A program made the position numbers and the translations under genes. 64,000 bases of DNA, from NCBI GenBank assembly GCA_036278715.1, contig DASUKN010000014.1, positions 1 to 64,000 of the forward strand, given 5' to 3'. Under the pieces are notes generated by a model. It had not been told where the DNA came from. It searched no databases and was given only the letters and a program-made list of their open reading frames with translations. Below are positions 27,248-34,758 of this stretch, piece after piece; the stretch's first letter is position 1; the number at the start of each line of letters is the position of its first letter. Source of the DNA: Udaeobacter sp025935755 (GTDB lineage Bacteria > Verrucomicrobiota > Verrucomicrobiia > Chthoniobacterales > UBA10450).

Positions 27248-28435
27248 ATGAGTTCGGCTCTCGATCAAATTTTCGTGCACGCGAAGCACTGGCTGCTGTC
27301 GTGGATAGCCGGCGCTCCGGGTTGGGTAGTCCAAATAGTCTCCAGCCTCATCAACATTGTCGCATTACTGATAGTTTTCCTGACGCTCTTCGCGCTCATC
27401 TCGGTGCTGGAGCGAAAGATTCTGGGCCGTATGCAGAATCGTTACGGACCGAATCGCGTCGGCCCATTCGGCCTCTTCCAACCCGTTGCAGATGGAATCA
27501 AAATGTTGATCAAAGAAGACATTGTACCGGCGCGTGCAGACAAAGTCCTGCATTTCCTCGCCCCTGTCATCCTCGCTGCCGTAGCCATTCTGACTTTGGG
27601 TGTGATTCCGTACGGACGAAACATGACAGCGTTCAGAATCGACGGCGGCATTCTCTTTTTCTTCGCAGTAGGATCAGCAACAGAACTTGCGGTGTTTATG
27701 GCAGGCTGGGCCAGTAACAACAAGTTTTCGATGCTCGGTGCGATGCGCGCGATCGCCCAGATGTTCAGCTATGAATTGCCCCTCATCATCACGGTGCTGC
27801 CGGCTGTGATGGTGGTTGGGTCGCTCATGCCGGACAGGATCGTTTTCGCGCAGGGGGAATACACGTTAGGCATCGTGCCGCGCTGGTTCGTATTCACTCC
27901 GTGGGGCGCGGCGGCATTCATCCTATTCTTTGTCTCCGGGTTGGTGGAATCGAACCGCACACCATTCGATGTCCCCGAAGGCGAATCAGAAATCGTTGCC
28001 GGACACATGACCGAATATTCAGGTTTTAAGTACGCCACGTTTTTCCTGGCAGAATATCTCGGCATGTTCGCCGTGAGCGGAATGGCGGTGACCTTGTTCC
28101 TGGGAGGCTGGCATGCGCCGGCACGCGTGCTCGAGTTTGTTCCTTCGTACCTTTGGTTTTTCGGAAAACTGAGTGCGTTGCTTTTCGTTTACATTTGGCT
28201 GCGCGCAACGTTGCCGCGGACTCGGGTGGATCAAATGATGAATGTCGCCTGGAAGTTCATGTTGCCGATGGCATTCACGTGTGTTATCGCCGCGGCCGTC
28301 TGGCATTATGGCGGGCGCGGTTTGCGGGGGTGGCTGTGGTCGCTGCTCGTGATCGTGGTTGTTTACAGCGCGTTATCGATCCTGCTCGACACGCGAAGAA
28401 AATTCGCGCGGCGTGTTTACCGTTTCGCCGAATGA
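27248..28435 (+). CDS. nuoH: NADH-quinone oxidoreductase subunit H
   Basis: Membrane-arm subunit of complex I that forms much of the quinone channel and links the peripheral and membrane arms. The 395-residue protein has about eight helices and the conserved loops ERKILGRMQNRYGPNRVGP and ESNRTPFDVPEGESEIVAG. The ATG at 27248 is chosen; an in-frame TTG nine bases earlier is the alternative. The C-terminus is longer than in E. coli (325 residues), mainly through a long loop around residues 165-200 (PDRIVFAQGEYTLGIVPRW) and the tail. It is the first gene of nuoH-J-K-L-M-M2-N; nuoI, which normally follows nuoH, is absent here. Confidence 0.95.
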   Translation: MSSALDQIFVHAKHWLLSWIAGAPGWVVQIVSSLINIVALLIVFLTLFALISVLERKILGRMQNRYGPNRVGPFGLFQPVADGIKMLIKEDIVPARADKVLHFLAPVILAAVAILTLGVIPYGRNMTAFRIDGGILFFFAVGSATELAVFMAGWASNNKFSMLGAMRAIAQMFSYELPLIITVLPAVMVVGSLMPDRIVFAQGEYTLGIVPRWFVFTPWGAAAFILFFVSGLVESNRTPFDVPEGESEIVAGHMTEYSGFKYATFFLAEYLGMFAVSGMAVTLFLGGWHAPARVLEFVPSYLWFFGKLSALLFVYIWLRATLPRTRVDQMMNVAWKFMLPMAFTCVIAAAVWHYGGRGLRGWLWSLLVIVVVYSALSILLDTRRKFARRVYRFAE

Positions 28436-28465
28436 ACCCACAAATTTTCGGAATTAACCTCGCGG

Positions 28466-28544
28466 GCTGTGGCGTGCACTGTCCTCAGCGCACCATACGC
28501 ATGGATCAACGCATTTATCCGCTGAGGACAGCGGACACTACAGC
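28466..28544 (+). repeat. 25-bp inverted repeat between nuoH and nuoJ
   Basis: The arms 28466-28490 and 28520-28544 form an imperfect 25-bp inverted repeat with a 29-base loop. The inner 12 bp (CTGTCCTCAGCG / CGCTGAGGACAG) and the outer 5 bp match perfectly. It fills most of the gap where nuoI would be expected. In an operon it could act as an mRNA stability or attenuation hairpin; its symmetrical form is also that of a REP/MITE-like element. Confidence 0.75.
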
Positions 28545-28550
28545 GACTAA

Positions 28551-29033
28551 ATGAGCGGCGTAGCGTTTATACTGATCTCCATCTTGACGCTCGCCGCGGC
28601 GCTGGCTACCGCGACGTTGCCAAATCTCATGCACGCCGCCTTCTGCTTCGTGCTGGCGTTGCTCGGGCTGGCATCGTTCTTTTTCCTGCTGGGCGCAGAA
28701 TTCGTTGGGCTGGCCCTGGTATTCATCTACATCGGCGCGGTGGCGGTGTTGATCGTTTTCACGATTCTTTTGACACGTCGCGACTCGAAAGAGCATCACG
28801 GGGTTAACTGGAGCGGTGTGCTCATCGCCTTTGCGGTGTTTGTTGGTTTGATATGGGCGGTTCTAAAAACACAATCGCTGTCCATTGTCCCGCCGCACAT
28901 TCGGGCACTCACGGTTAGGCAAATCGGCCAGACGTTAATGACTGGTTATGTCTGGCCATTGCAATGCGTCGGGCTCCTCCTGACCGCGGCCCTCATCGGC
29001 GCCCTCGTGCTCGTGATGGAGGAGAAAAAGTGA
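28551..29033 (+). CDS. nuoJ: NADH-quinone oxidoreductase subunit J
   Basis: This 160-residue membrane subunit of complex I has five predicted helices and the conserved pattern ALLGLASFFFLLGAEFVGLA followed by LVFIYIGAVAVLIVF, including the glutamate of the third helix and the glycine-rich bulge region. The ATG at 28551 directly follows the inverted repeat in the nuoH-nuoJ gap. NuoJ helps couple quinone reduction to proton movement. Its normal neighbour nuoK lies 170 bases on, a gap unusual for this gene pair and filled by a repeat element. Confidence 0.93.
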   Translation: MSGVAFILISILTLAAALATATLPNLMHAAFCFVLALLGLASFFFLLGAEFVGLALVFIYIGAVAVLIVFTILLTRRDSKEHHGVNWSGVLIAFAVFVGLIWAVLKTQSLSIVPPHIRALTVRQIGQTLMTGYVWPLQCVGLLLTAALIGALVLVMEEKK

Positions 29034-29053
29034 GGGCGGAATTCGCCGCCTGC

Positions 29054-29193
29054 GGAGCGCACGGTTGCACCGTGCGGGTTTCCGCATTCTGCGGAAACGA
29101 ACTTCTTCGATGCGTAATCTGTTTGCGGCGTGACAATGAAAGTTCGCGATCGGACGGAGTCGATCGCCAGCACGCCATAGGCGTGCGCTCCCC
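29054..29193 (-). repeat. Repeat element B between nuoJ and nuoK
   Basis: Read on the minus strand from 29193 it starts GGGGAGCGCACGCC and includes CGATCGCGAACTTTCAT, both also found in the same order and spacing in the element at 34602-34730 on the plus strand. It also contains two perfect hairpins: GCACGG/CCGTGC (29059-29075) and TTTCCGCA/TGCGGAAA (29079-29097, 3-base loop). It is non-coding and lies inside the nuo operon. Confidence 0.75.
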
Positions 29194-29202
29194 ACACGGC
29201 GG

Positions 29203-29529
29203 ATGTACCGCATCATGACACCAACGCTTCCGCTCGTCCTCATCGTTTCTGCGGCGTTGTTTTCCATCGGCCTGCTTGCCGCCCTCAGCAGGCGCCACGC
29301 GATTTTCATTCTCATCGGGATCGAGATGATGCTCGCCGCGGCGAACTTGAACTTTATCGCGTTCTGGCGTTTCGCTCCGCCACCGCATCCCTCGACCGGA
29401 GTGATGATCGCGATTTTTTCCATTGCCATCTCCGCCGCTGAGGCTGCGGTTGGCCTCGCCATGGTGATTGCCGTGTACCGGCATTACCGGACGACGAACG
29501 TTGATGAATACGATCAGCTCAAAGGATGA
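29203..29529 (+). CDS. nuoK: NADH-quinone oxidoreductase subunit K
   Basis: This 108-residue membrane subunit of complex I, homologous to MrpC, has three helices. The conserved glutamates of helices two and three are present (ILIGIEMMLAAANLNF, ISAAEAAVGLAMVIAVY). Two ATGs are possible (29203 and 29215); the second gives the more usual N-terminus (MTPTLPLVLIVSAAL). Its stop overlaps the start of nuoL by four bases, showing translational coupling. The preceding 170-base gap is occupied by repeat element B. Confidence 0.95.
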   Translation: MYRIMTPTLPLVLIVSAALFSIGLLAALSRRHAIFILIGIEMMLAAANLNFIAFWRFAPPPHPSTGVMIAIFSIAISAAEAAVGLAMVIAVYRHYRTTNVDEYDQLKG

Positions 29530-31523
29530 ACCCAGGGATTCTAAGTAATCTCTGGCTGTTGCCGGCGGTGCCATTTGCGGCAGCGGTCGTGATTTTGAGC
29601 TTGCCAAAATCGCGGCGGAAAATCGCGTCCGGACTTGCAATCGCCAGCCAAGTCATCGTGCTGGGAATCTCGATTGCGGCGTTCGTTCCGACCCTGCGAA
29701 CGCCAGGCTTCCGTGCAGTCCAAAATTTCACCTGGTTCACCTTTGGTGAGCAAACGCTGCAGCTCGGCTTTGTTCTCGATCCGCTCGCGGCAGCGATGCT
29801 GCTGATGATCTCATTAGTCGGCCTGTGCATTTTTGTCTTCAGCGTTGGCTACATGGCTGATGACGTCAATTTCACTCGTTTCTTTGCGTATATGTCGTTT
29901 TTCTCCGGCGCGATGCTCGGGGTGGCCATTGCTAACAGCTTGTTGTTGTTTTTCATGTTTTGGGAGCTCGTAGGGCTCGCGTCGTATTTACTCATCGGTT
30001 TTTGGATCGACCGACCGAGCGCCGCCGCGGCAGCTAAAAAAGCATTTATCACCACGCGCATCGGTGACATGGGATTTTTTCTCGGAATGCTCTGGTTGTA
30101 CCATGGCAGTGGCACATTGGTTTTCTATAACGACGGCCGCGGATGCCTTGAAGGCGCCGGTCTGGCTTTGCTTGGCGGGAGCGCAACTTTCATCGCGCTT
30201 CTCATCTTTTGCGGTGCAGTGGGCAAGTCCGGTCAATTTCCACTGCACGTCTGGTTGCCGGACGCAATGGAGGGTCCCACTCCAGTCAGCGCGCTCATTC
30301 ACGCGGCCACCATGGTCGCCGCGGGTGTGTTCCTGGTGGCGCGCGTTTATCCGCTCTTTTCGTTAGGCGCAACCAACGGCGTGACATCCTCGCTGACTGT
30401 TGTTGTCTGGATTGGAGTAACCACGGCGCTCATGGCGGCGCTCATCGCAATCGCGCAGTCAGACATCAAACGCATCCTTGCTTATTCAACCGTATCGCAA
30501 CTCGGCTTAATGATGGTGTCGTTAGGCGTCGGTGGCGTTGCAGCCGGGATAATGCATTTACTGGCGCACGGGTTTTTCAAGGCGCTCCTTTTCCTCGGCT
30601 CGGGTTCCGTGATCCACGGATGCCATCACGAACAGGACATTCGCAAGATGGGCGGTTTGCGACGGCTGATGCCGGTGACGTTTGCAACCTATGCCATCGG
30701 TATGCTTGCGTTGAGTGGCGTTCCGCTCTTTTTCTCCGGTGGCTGGAGCAAGGAAGAAATTCTTCATGCCACTGCGCATTGGTCGCCATCGCGTGCGCCG
30801 TATTACCTGATGCTGGCCGGTGTCGTTCTCACGGCGCTTTATATGACGCGGCAAATGATCTACGTGTTTTTCGGGAATCGCCGGAGCGCAGCTGAACACG
30901 CGCACGAAAGTCCGCGTGTGATGACGATGCCGCTAATCGTGCTGGCGATCGGCACGGTGTTTCTGAGCGTGGTGCTCACGCCCGCCTGGCCGTGGATGGA
31001 TGATTATCTCACGGGTGAATCGGCTCACTTCAGTATTGCAGAGCTTATTCAGCCGATGCTTTTCATTTCACTGGTGCTCGTTGGCGTCGGCATCGCGGTT
31101 GGAATCTGGCTCTACCGCAAAGCCGGAGAGCAGGATCGAGATCGGGCTGCTGAAGTTGATCCACTCGAGTACGCCCAGCCGGCGGTGTTCCGATTCCTCG
31201 CTAACAAGATGTGGATCGATGAGCTGTATGCGCGCACGATCATCGCTTTCGCCTGGGCGAGCGCGCGTTTGTCCGACTGGATGGATCGCTATTTTTGGGA
31301 TGGTTTGGTACGCGGTTTCGGCGCGATCGGGCAACTCTTTGGAGTGTTTACAACGGATATGGACGAGCGCTGCATCAACGCCGGAGTGGACGAAACGACT
31401 GTTGGTGCTCGCGGCTTGGGTCGTCTGTTGTCCGGCGCGCACTCTGGACAGATTCAAATGTACCTTGGCGTAGTGGCTGTTGGAATGCTGGCGCTGCTTC
31501 TTTTGTACGCATGGTTGGCTTAA
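29526..31523 (+). CDS. nuoL: NADH-quinone oxidoreductase subunit L (long lateral helix)
   Basis: The distal antiporter-like, proton-pumping subunit of complex I. The 665-residue protein has the conserved Glu (FMFWELVGLASYLLIGFW), TM7 Lys (GAVGKSGQFPLHVWLPDA) and TM8 region (ALIHAATMVAAGVFLVARVY). It is longer than E. coli NuoL (613). The stretch between LYARTIIAFAW and SGQIQMYLG, which corresponds to the lateral helix, is about 25 residues longer than in ordinary NuoL as I recall it. That fits an enlarged membrane arm with a second NuoM, encoded two genes on. It overlaps nuoK by 4 bases and nuoM by 13. Confidence 0.95.
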   Translation: MNPGILSNLWLLPAVPFAAAVVILSLPKSRRKIASGLAIASQVIVLGISIAAFVPTLRTPGFRAVQNFTWFTFGEQTLQLGFVLDPLAAAMLLMISLVGLCIFVFSVGYMADDVNFTRFFAYMSFFSGAMLGVAIANSLLLFFMFWELVGLASYLLIGFWIDRPSAAAAAKKAFITTRIGDMGFFLGMLWLYHGSGTLVFYNDGRGCLEGAGLALLGGSATFIALLIFCGAVGKSGQFPLHVWLPDAMEGPTPVSALIHAATMVAAGVFLVARVYPLFSLGATNGVTSSLTVVVWIGVTTALMAALIAIAQSDIKRILAYSTVSQLGLMMVSLGVGGVAAGIMHLLAHGFFKALLFLGSGSVIHGCHHEQDIRKMGGLRRLMPVTFATYAIGMLALSGVPLFFSGGWSKEEILHATAHWSPSRAPYYLMLAGVVLTALYMTRQMIYVFFGNRRSAAEHAHESPRVMTMPLIVLAIGTVFLSVVLTPAWPWMDDYLTGESAHFSIAELIQPMLFISLVLVGVGIAVGIWLYRKAGEQDRDRAAEVDPLEYAQPAVFRFLANKMWIDELYARTIIAFAWASARLSDWMDRYFWDGLVRGFGAIGQLFGVFTTDMDERCINAGVDETTVGARGLGRLLSGAHSGQIQMYLGVVAVGMLALLLLYAWLA

Positions 31524-33088
31524 TCACTGCGATTATTTTGATTCCACTGATCGGCGCCCTGGCTGTGTGGGTGGTCCCAGGGCAAATCATCCGTTATTCG
31601 GAGCGCAGAGAAGCCGAGTCGAGAAACCCCGTCGTATCACCAATCATAACGCGGCGGGATGTCTCGACTTCGGTCGACATGACGAAGCTGATTGCGTTGT
31701 TGTTCAATATCATCTCTGCGGGCTGCGCCATTGCGCTATGGCGAAATTTCGACGTAACCGCGACTGGCTTACAATTCGTGGAACGTCATCCGTGGATTCC
31801 TGCTATCGACGCTGAATATCTCGTTGGCGTCGACGGGCTCAGTCTACTCCTCGTGTTGCTTACGTCGTTAATCATTCCATTCGCATTTTTCGCGCGACCG
31901 GCTCCTGAAGGAAGCCGCGCGTTCTACGCAACCATGCTGATCATGCAGTCCGCGCTCTACGGCACGTTCACTGCACAGAATTTTGTTCTTTGGTTTTTGT
32001 TCTACGAAATGAGTCTGATTCCCGGTTTTTTGCTGATCAAAATGTGGGGCGGTGAGAATCGCGATCGCGCGGCGACCAAATTTTTTCTCTACACCTTTCT
32101 GGGAAGCGTCGCCATGTTGCTTTCGTTCCTCGGGATTTATCTGGTTAAAGGCACCTTCGATTTCGCTACTCTGGCGAATTTTGGAAAGAGCGGGTTGCTT
32201 TCGGGAAATCTCGCCTGGCTCGCTTTTGCAGGCATTTTTATTGGGCTCGCGGTAAAGGTGCCGCTTTTCCCGTTCCACACCTGGCTGCCTGACGCCTATC
32301 AAACTGCGCCTGTCGGCGTTTCCATGGTGCTCACAGGTCTGTTATCGAAAATGGGCGTTTACGGTTTCGTCCGCCTGTTGCTGCCGTTGTTCCCTAACGA
32401 GATCAAAGCTATTGGGCCATGGCTTCTTGCGCTGGTGGTTTGCTCAATTGTTTTCGCGCCGCTGGCGGCATGGGCACAGCGCGATTTAAAACGAATGATC
32501 GCGTACCTGTCGATCAACCATCTCGGTTACTGCATGCTCGGGCTTTTTGCGCTGGCTGCGGCGCCCGCTGCCGCTGCGACGATCGATACTCAGGCGGCAC
32601 TGAGCGGCGTGTTCATGCAAATTTTTAATCACGGCATTACTGCGGCAACGCTTTTCTACTTTGTGGGTCTGCTGGAAGAGCGCCGCGGCCTGCGCGGGAT
32701 CGACGATTTCGGTGGCATGATGCAGCGCACCCCGTTGCTCTGTGGCTGGATGAGCGTCGCGATGTTTTCGTCGCTCGGTCTGCCGGGGTTGAATGGATTC
32801 GTTGGCGAGTTTCTGATTTTCAAAGGCTCATTCGCGATGGCGGCGGCGTTCACCGCCATTGCCGTGATCGGTCTGTTCGTCACGGCGATTGTTTTTATGC
32901 GGGCAATGCAGTTACTGTTCAGCGGACCGCTGTCCGGAAATTGCAGCGAATTTCCGGATCTGTTGCGCAGCGAGAAATTTGTCGTCGTTCCCGTAACACT
33001 GCTCATGTTCGGCGTCGGCATCGCTCCGCAATTCATCTTCAACATTTTCAACACAACCGTCGTTCAAATGGCGCGACTTCTTAGCTGA
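31511..33088 (+). CDS. nuoM: NADH-quinone oxidoreductase subunit M, first copy
   Basis: Antiporter-like proton-pumping subunit of complex I, 525 residues. The ATG at 31511 is chosen (MVGLITAIILIPLIGALAVW); the open frame extends upstream inside nuoL in another frame but is not NuoM-like. All pump residues are visible: Glu in FLFYEMSLIPGFLLI, Lys249 in GLAVKVPLFPFHTWLPDAYQ (TM7), Lys in TGLLSKMGVYGF (TM8), and Glu in LPGLNGFVGEFLIF (TM12). It is followed after 9 bases by a second, diverged NuoM. Confidence 0.95.
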   Translation: MVGLITAIILIPLIGALAVWVVPGQIIRYSERREAESRNPVVSPIITRRDVSTSVDMTKLIALLFNIISAGCAIALWRNFDVTATGLQFVERHPWIPAIDAEYLVGVDGLSLLLVLLTSLIIPFAFFARPAPEGSRAFYATMLIMQSALYGTFTAQNFVLWFLFYEMSLIPGFLLIKMWGGENRDRAATKFFLYTFLGSVAMLLSFLGIYLVKGTFDFATLANFGKSGLLSGNLAWLAFAGIFIGLAVKVPLFPFHTWLPDAYQTAPVGVSMVLTGLLSKMGVYGFVRLLLPLFPNEIKAIGPWLLALVVCSIVFAPLAAWAQRDLKRMIAYLSINHLGYCMLGLFALAAAPAAAATIDTQAALSGVFMQIFNHGITAATLFYFVGLLEERRGLRGIDDFGGMMQRTPLLCGWMSVAMFSSLGLPGLNGFVGEFLIFKGSFAMAAAFTAIAVIGLFVTAIVFMRAMQLLFSGPLSGNCSEFPDLLRSEKFVVVPVTLLMFGVGIAPQFIFNIFNTTVVQMARLLS

Positions 33089-33097
33089 GTCAGGCGA

Positions 33098-34579
33098 ATG
33101 ACTGCGATGATTGCCTGGACGATTTACTTGACTTTGGGTGGCGCAGTTCTGTTGCTGGTTTTGCCGCGTTCGTTCGCACGGTGGATCGCGCTGCTGACGA
33201 CAATCGCGGGATTCGGACTGGTCACGGCCGCGTTCGTTACCACGCCAATTGCCAGTCTCGCGCGGTTTACAACCATCGTGCGCGTGCCATGGGTTCCGGC
33301 GCTCGGGATGAATTACCATCTGGCGCTCGATGGCGTGAGTCTGATCATGGTTCTCGTCACTGGTATTTCAGCGGTAAGCACCGTGCTGTTTTCGTGGGAT
33401 GTGGAAGATCGGCAGAACGAATTTTTTTTCTGGCTTCTGCTGGTGGTGGCCGGGTGTTACGGCGTCTTCCTAAGCGCGGATCTGTTTTTGCTGTTCGTGT
33501 TCTACGAATTGGTGATCGTGCCGAAATATTTTCTCATCGCCATCTTCGGTTCGACGAACAAGGAATACGGCGCGATGAAGCTTACTCTCTATTCGTTCTT
33601 CGGAGGGATGTTCGTATTCGTTGGGATACTTGTCGCTTATGTCAGCGGTGGATCATTAGACCTCAACCAGTTGTCGCAATTCGAGTTTTCACCGCAACTC
33701 CAATCATGGGCGTTTCCGGTGTTGTTTCTCGGCTTTGCCGTGCTGGCCGGCATTTGGCCGCTGCACACGTGGGCGCCCACTGGTCATGCCGCTGCTCCGA
33801 CTGCGGGTTCGATGTTACTTGCGGGCATCGTGATGAAGCTCGGCTCTTACGCCGGTCTGCGTGTCGCGATGAACCTTTTTCCGCAGGGCTTTCAAATGTG
33901 GAGCAAATGGATCGCTGTGCTGGCAATAATTGGGATCGTGTATGCAGCTGCAGTGGCGCTTCGCCAACGTGATCTGAAATTTGTGATCGGCTATTCCAGC
34001 GTGAGTCACATGGGCTTCGTCCTACTCGGTTTGGCTACTGCCAACGCGGTGGGCGTTTCCGGTGCGGTACTGCAGATGTTCTCGCACGGTGTGATCGCAG
34101 CCCTCCTGTTCGCCGTCGCCGGGCGTATGATTTACCGGCGCACTCATACCCGCCAGCTCGACGCCCTTTCCAGAATGAATTTGAGCCACGCAATGCCCTT
34201 CGCGGCGTTCACTTTCGTAGTCGCAGCGGCTGCTTCCATGGGTATTCCCGGCTTTAGCGGATTTGCGGCCGAGATAACAATTTTAATCGGCGCATGGAAA
34301 ATATACCCGCTGGCTGTTTGGATCTCCGGCGTTGGGATCGTTCTTGTTGCCGCGTTCACACTGCGCGCGTTGAAGCTATCAGTCTTCGGAGAGCAAGCTC
34401 CCCGGGACGAAGTTACAAAGGAGACGGTCGTAAATCGGGAAGAATTCACCCCGATCACCATTCCGGAGAAGATTGGCGCCTGCATGCTGATGCTCAGCAC
34501 AGTTGCCGTAGGTATTTATCCCAAATTGTTACTCGACCGGATCATCCCCGCTGTAGAAAGCATGAGGTTTTTGCGATGA
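33098..34579 (+). CDS. NuoM-type subunit, second copy lacking the TM7 lysine
   Basis: This 493-residue NuoM homologue has about 14 helices. The TM5 glutamate (FVFYELVIVPKYFLIA), TM8 lysine (LAGIVMKLGSYAGLR) and TM12 glutamate (IPGFSGFAAEITIL) are kept. At TM7, where NuoM1 reads AVKVPLFPFHTWLPD, this copy reads AVLAGIWPLHTWAPT: Leu216 replaces the lysine and the following proline is lost. It is therefore a genuine but diverged antiporter-like subunit, not a recent duplicate. Complexes with two NuoM subunits and an elongated NuoL lateral helix (the '2M' type) are known. Its place between nuoM and nuoN supports a fourth antiporter-like module in the membrane arm. It is annotated nuoM by most pipelines. 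Confidence 0.93.
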   Translation: MTAMIAWTIYLTLGGAVLLLVLPRSFARWIALLTTIAGFGLVTAAFVTTPIASLARFTTIVRVPWVPALGMNYHLALDGVSLIMVLVTGISAVSTVLFSWDVEDRQNEFFFWLLLVVAGCYGVFLSADLFLLFVFYELVIVPKYFLIAIFGSTNKEYGAMKLTLYSFFGGMFVFVGILVAYVSGGSLDLNQLSQFEFSPQLQSWAFPVLFLGFAVLAGIWPLHTWAPTGHAAAPTAGSMLLAGIVMKLGSYAGLRVAMNLFPQGFQMWSKWIAVLAIIGIVYAAAVALRQRDLKFVIGYSSVSHMGFVLLGLATANAVGVSGAVLQMFSHGVIAALLFAVAGRMIYRRTHTRQLDALSRMNLSHAMPFAAFTFVVAAAASMGIPGFSGFAAEITILIGAWKIYPLAVWISGVGIVLVAAFTLRALKLSVFGEQAPRDEVTKETVVNREEFTPITIPEKIGACMLMLSTVAVGIYPKLLLDRIIPAVESMRFLR

Positions 34580-34601
34580 ACCTCGTCGGGCGTATCTGCT
34601 C

Positions 34602-34730
34602 GGGGAGCGCACGCCCCCGCGCGTGCCGGCGATCCCGCGCTCGCGATCGCGAACTTTCATGCTCGCATCGCTGTGCTCATGCATTTCGGCCGGGGCGCCG
34701 AAATCGGCACGCGAGGGGCGTGCGCTCCCC
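34602..34730 (+). repeat. Repeat element A between the second nuoM and nuoN
   Basis: The ends GGGGAGCGCACGCCCC (34602-34617) and GGGGCGTGCGCTCCCC (34715-34730) are perfect 16-bp inverted repeats, extended imperfectly to about 27 bp. The interior contains CGATCGCGAACTTTCAT, shared with element B at 29054-29193, which lies in the opposite orientation. About 130 bp, no coding potential: the form of a REP/MITE-like element. Confidence 0.8.
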
Positions 34731-34758
34731 GAAAATTTGTCCTCGCTACGGGTGACGC

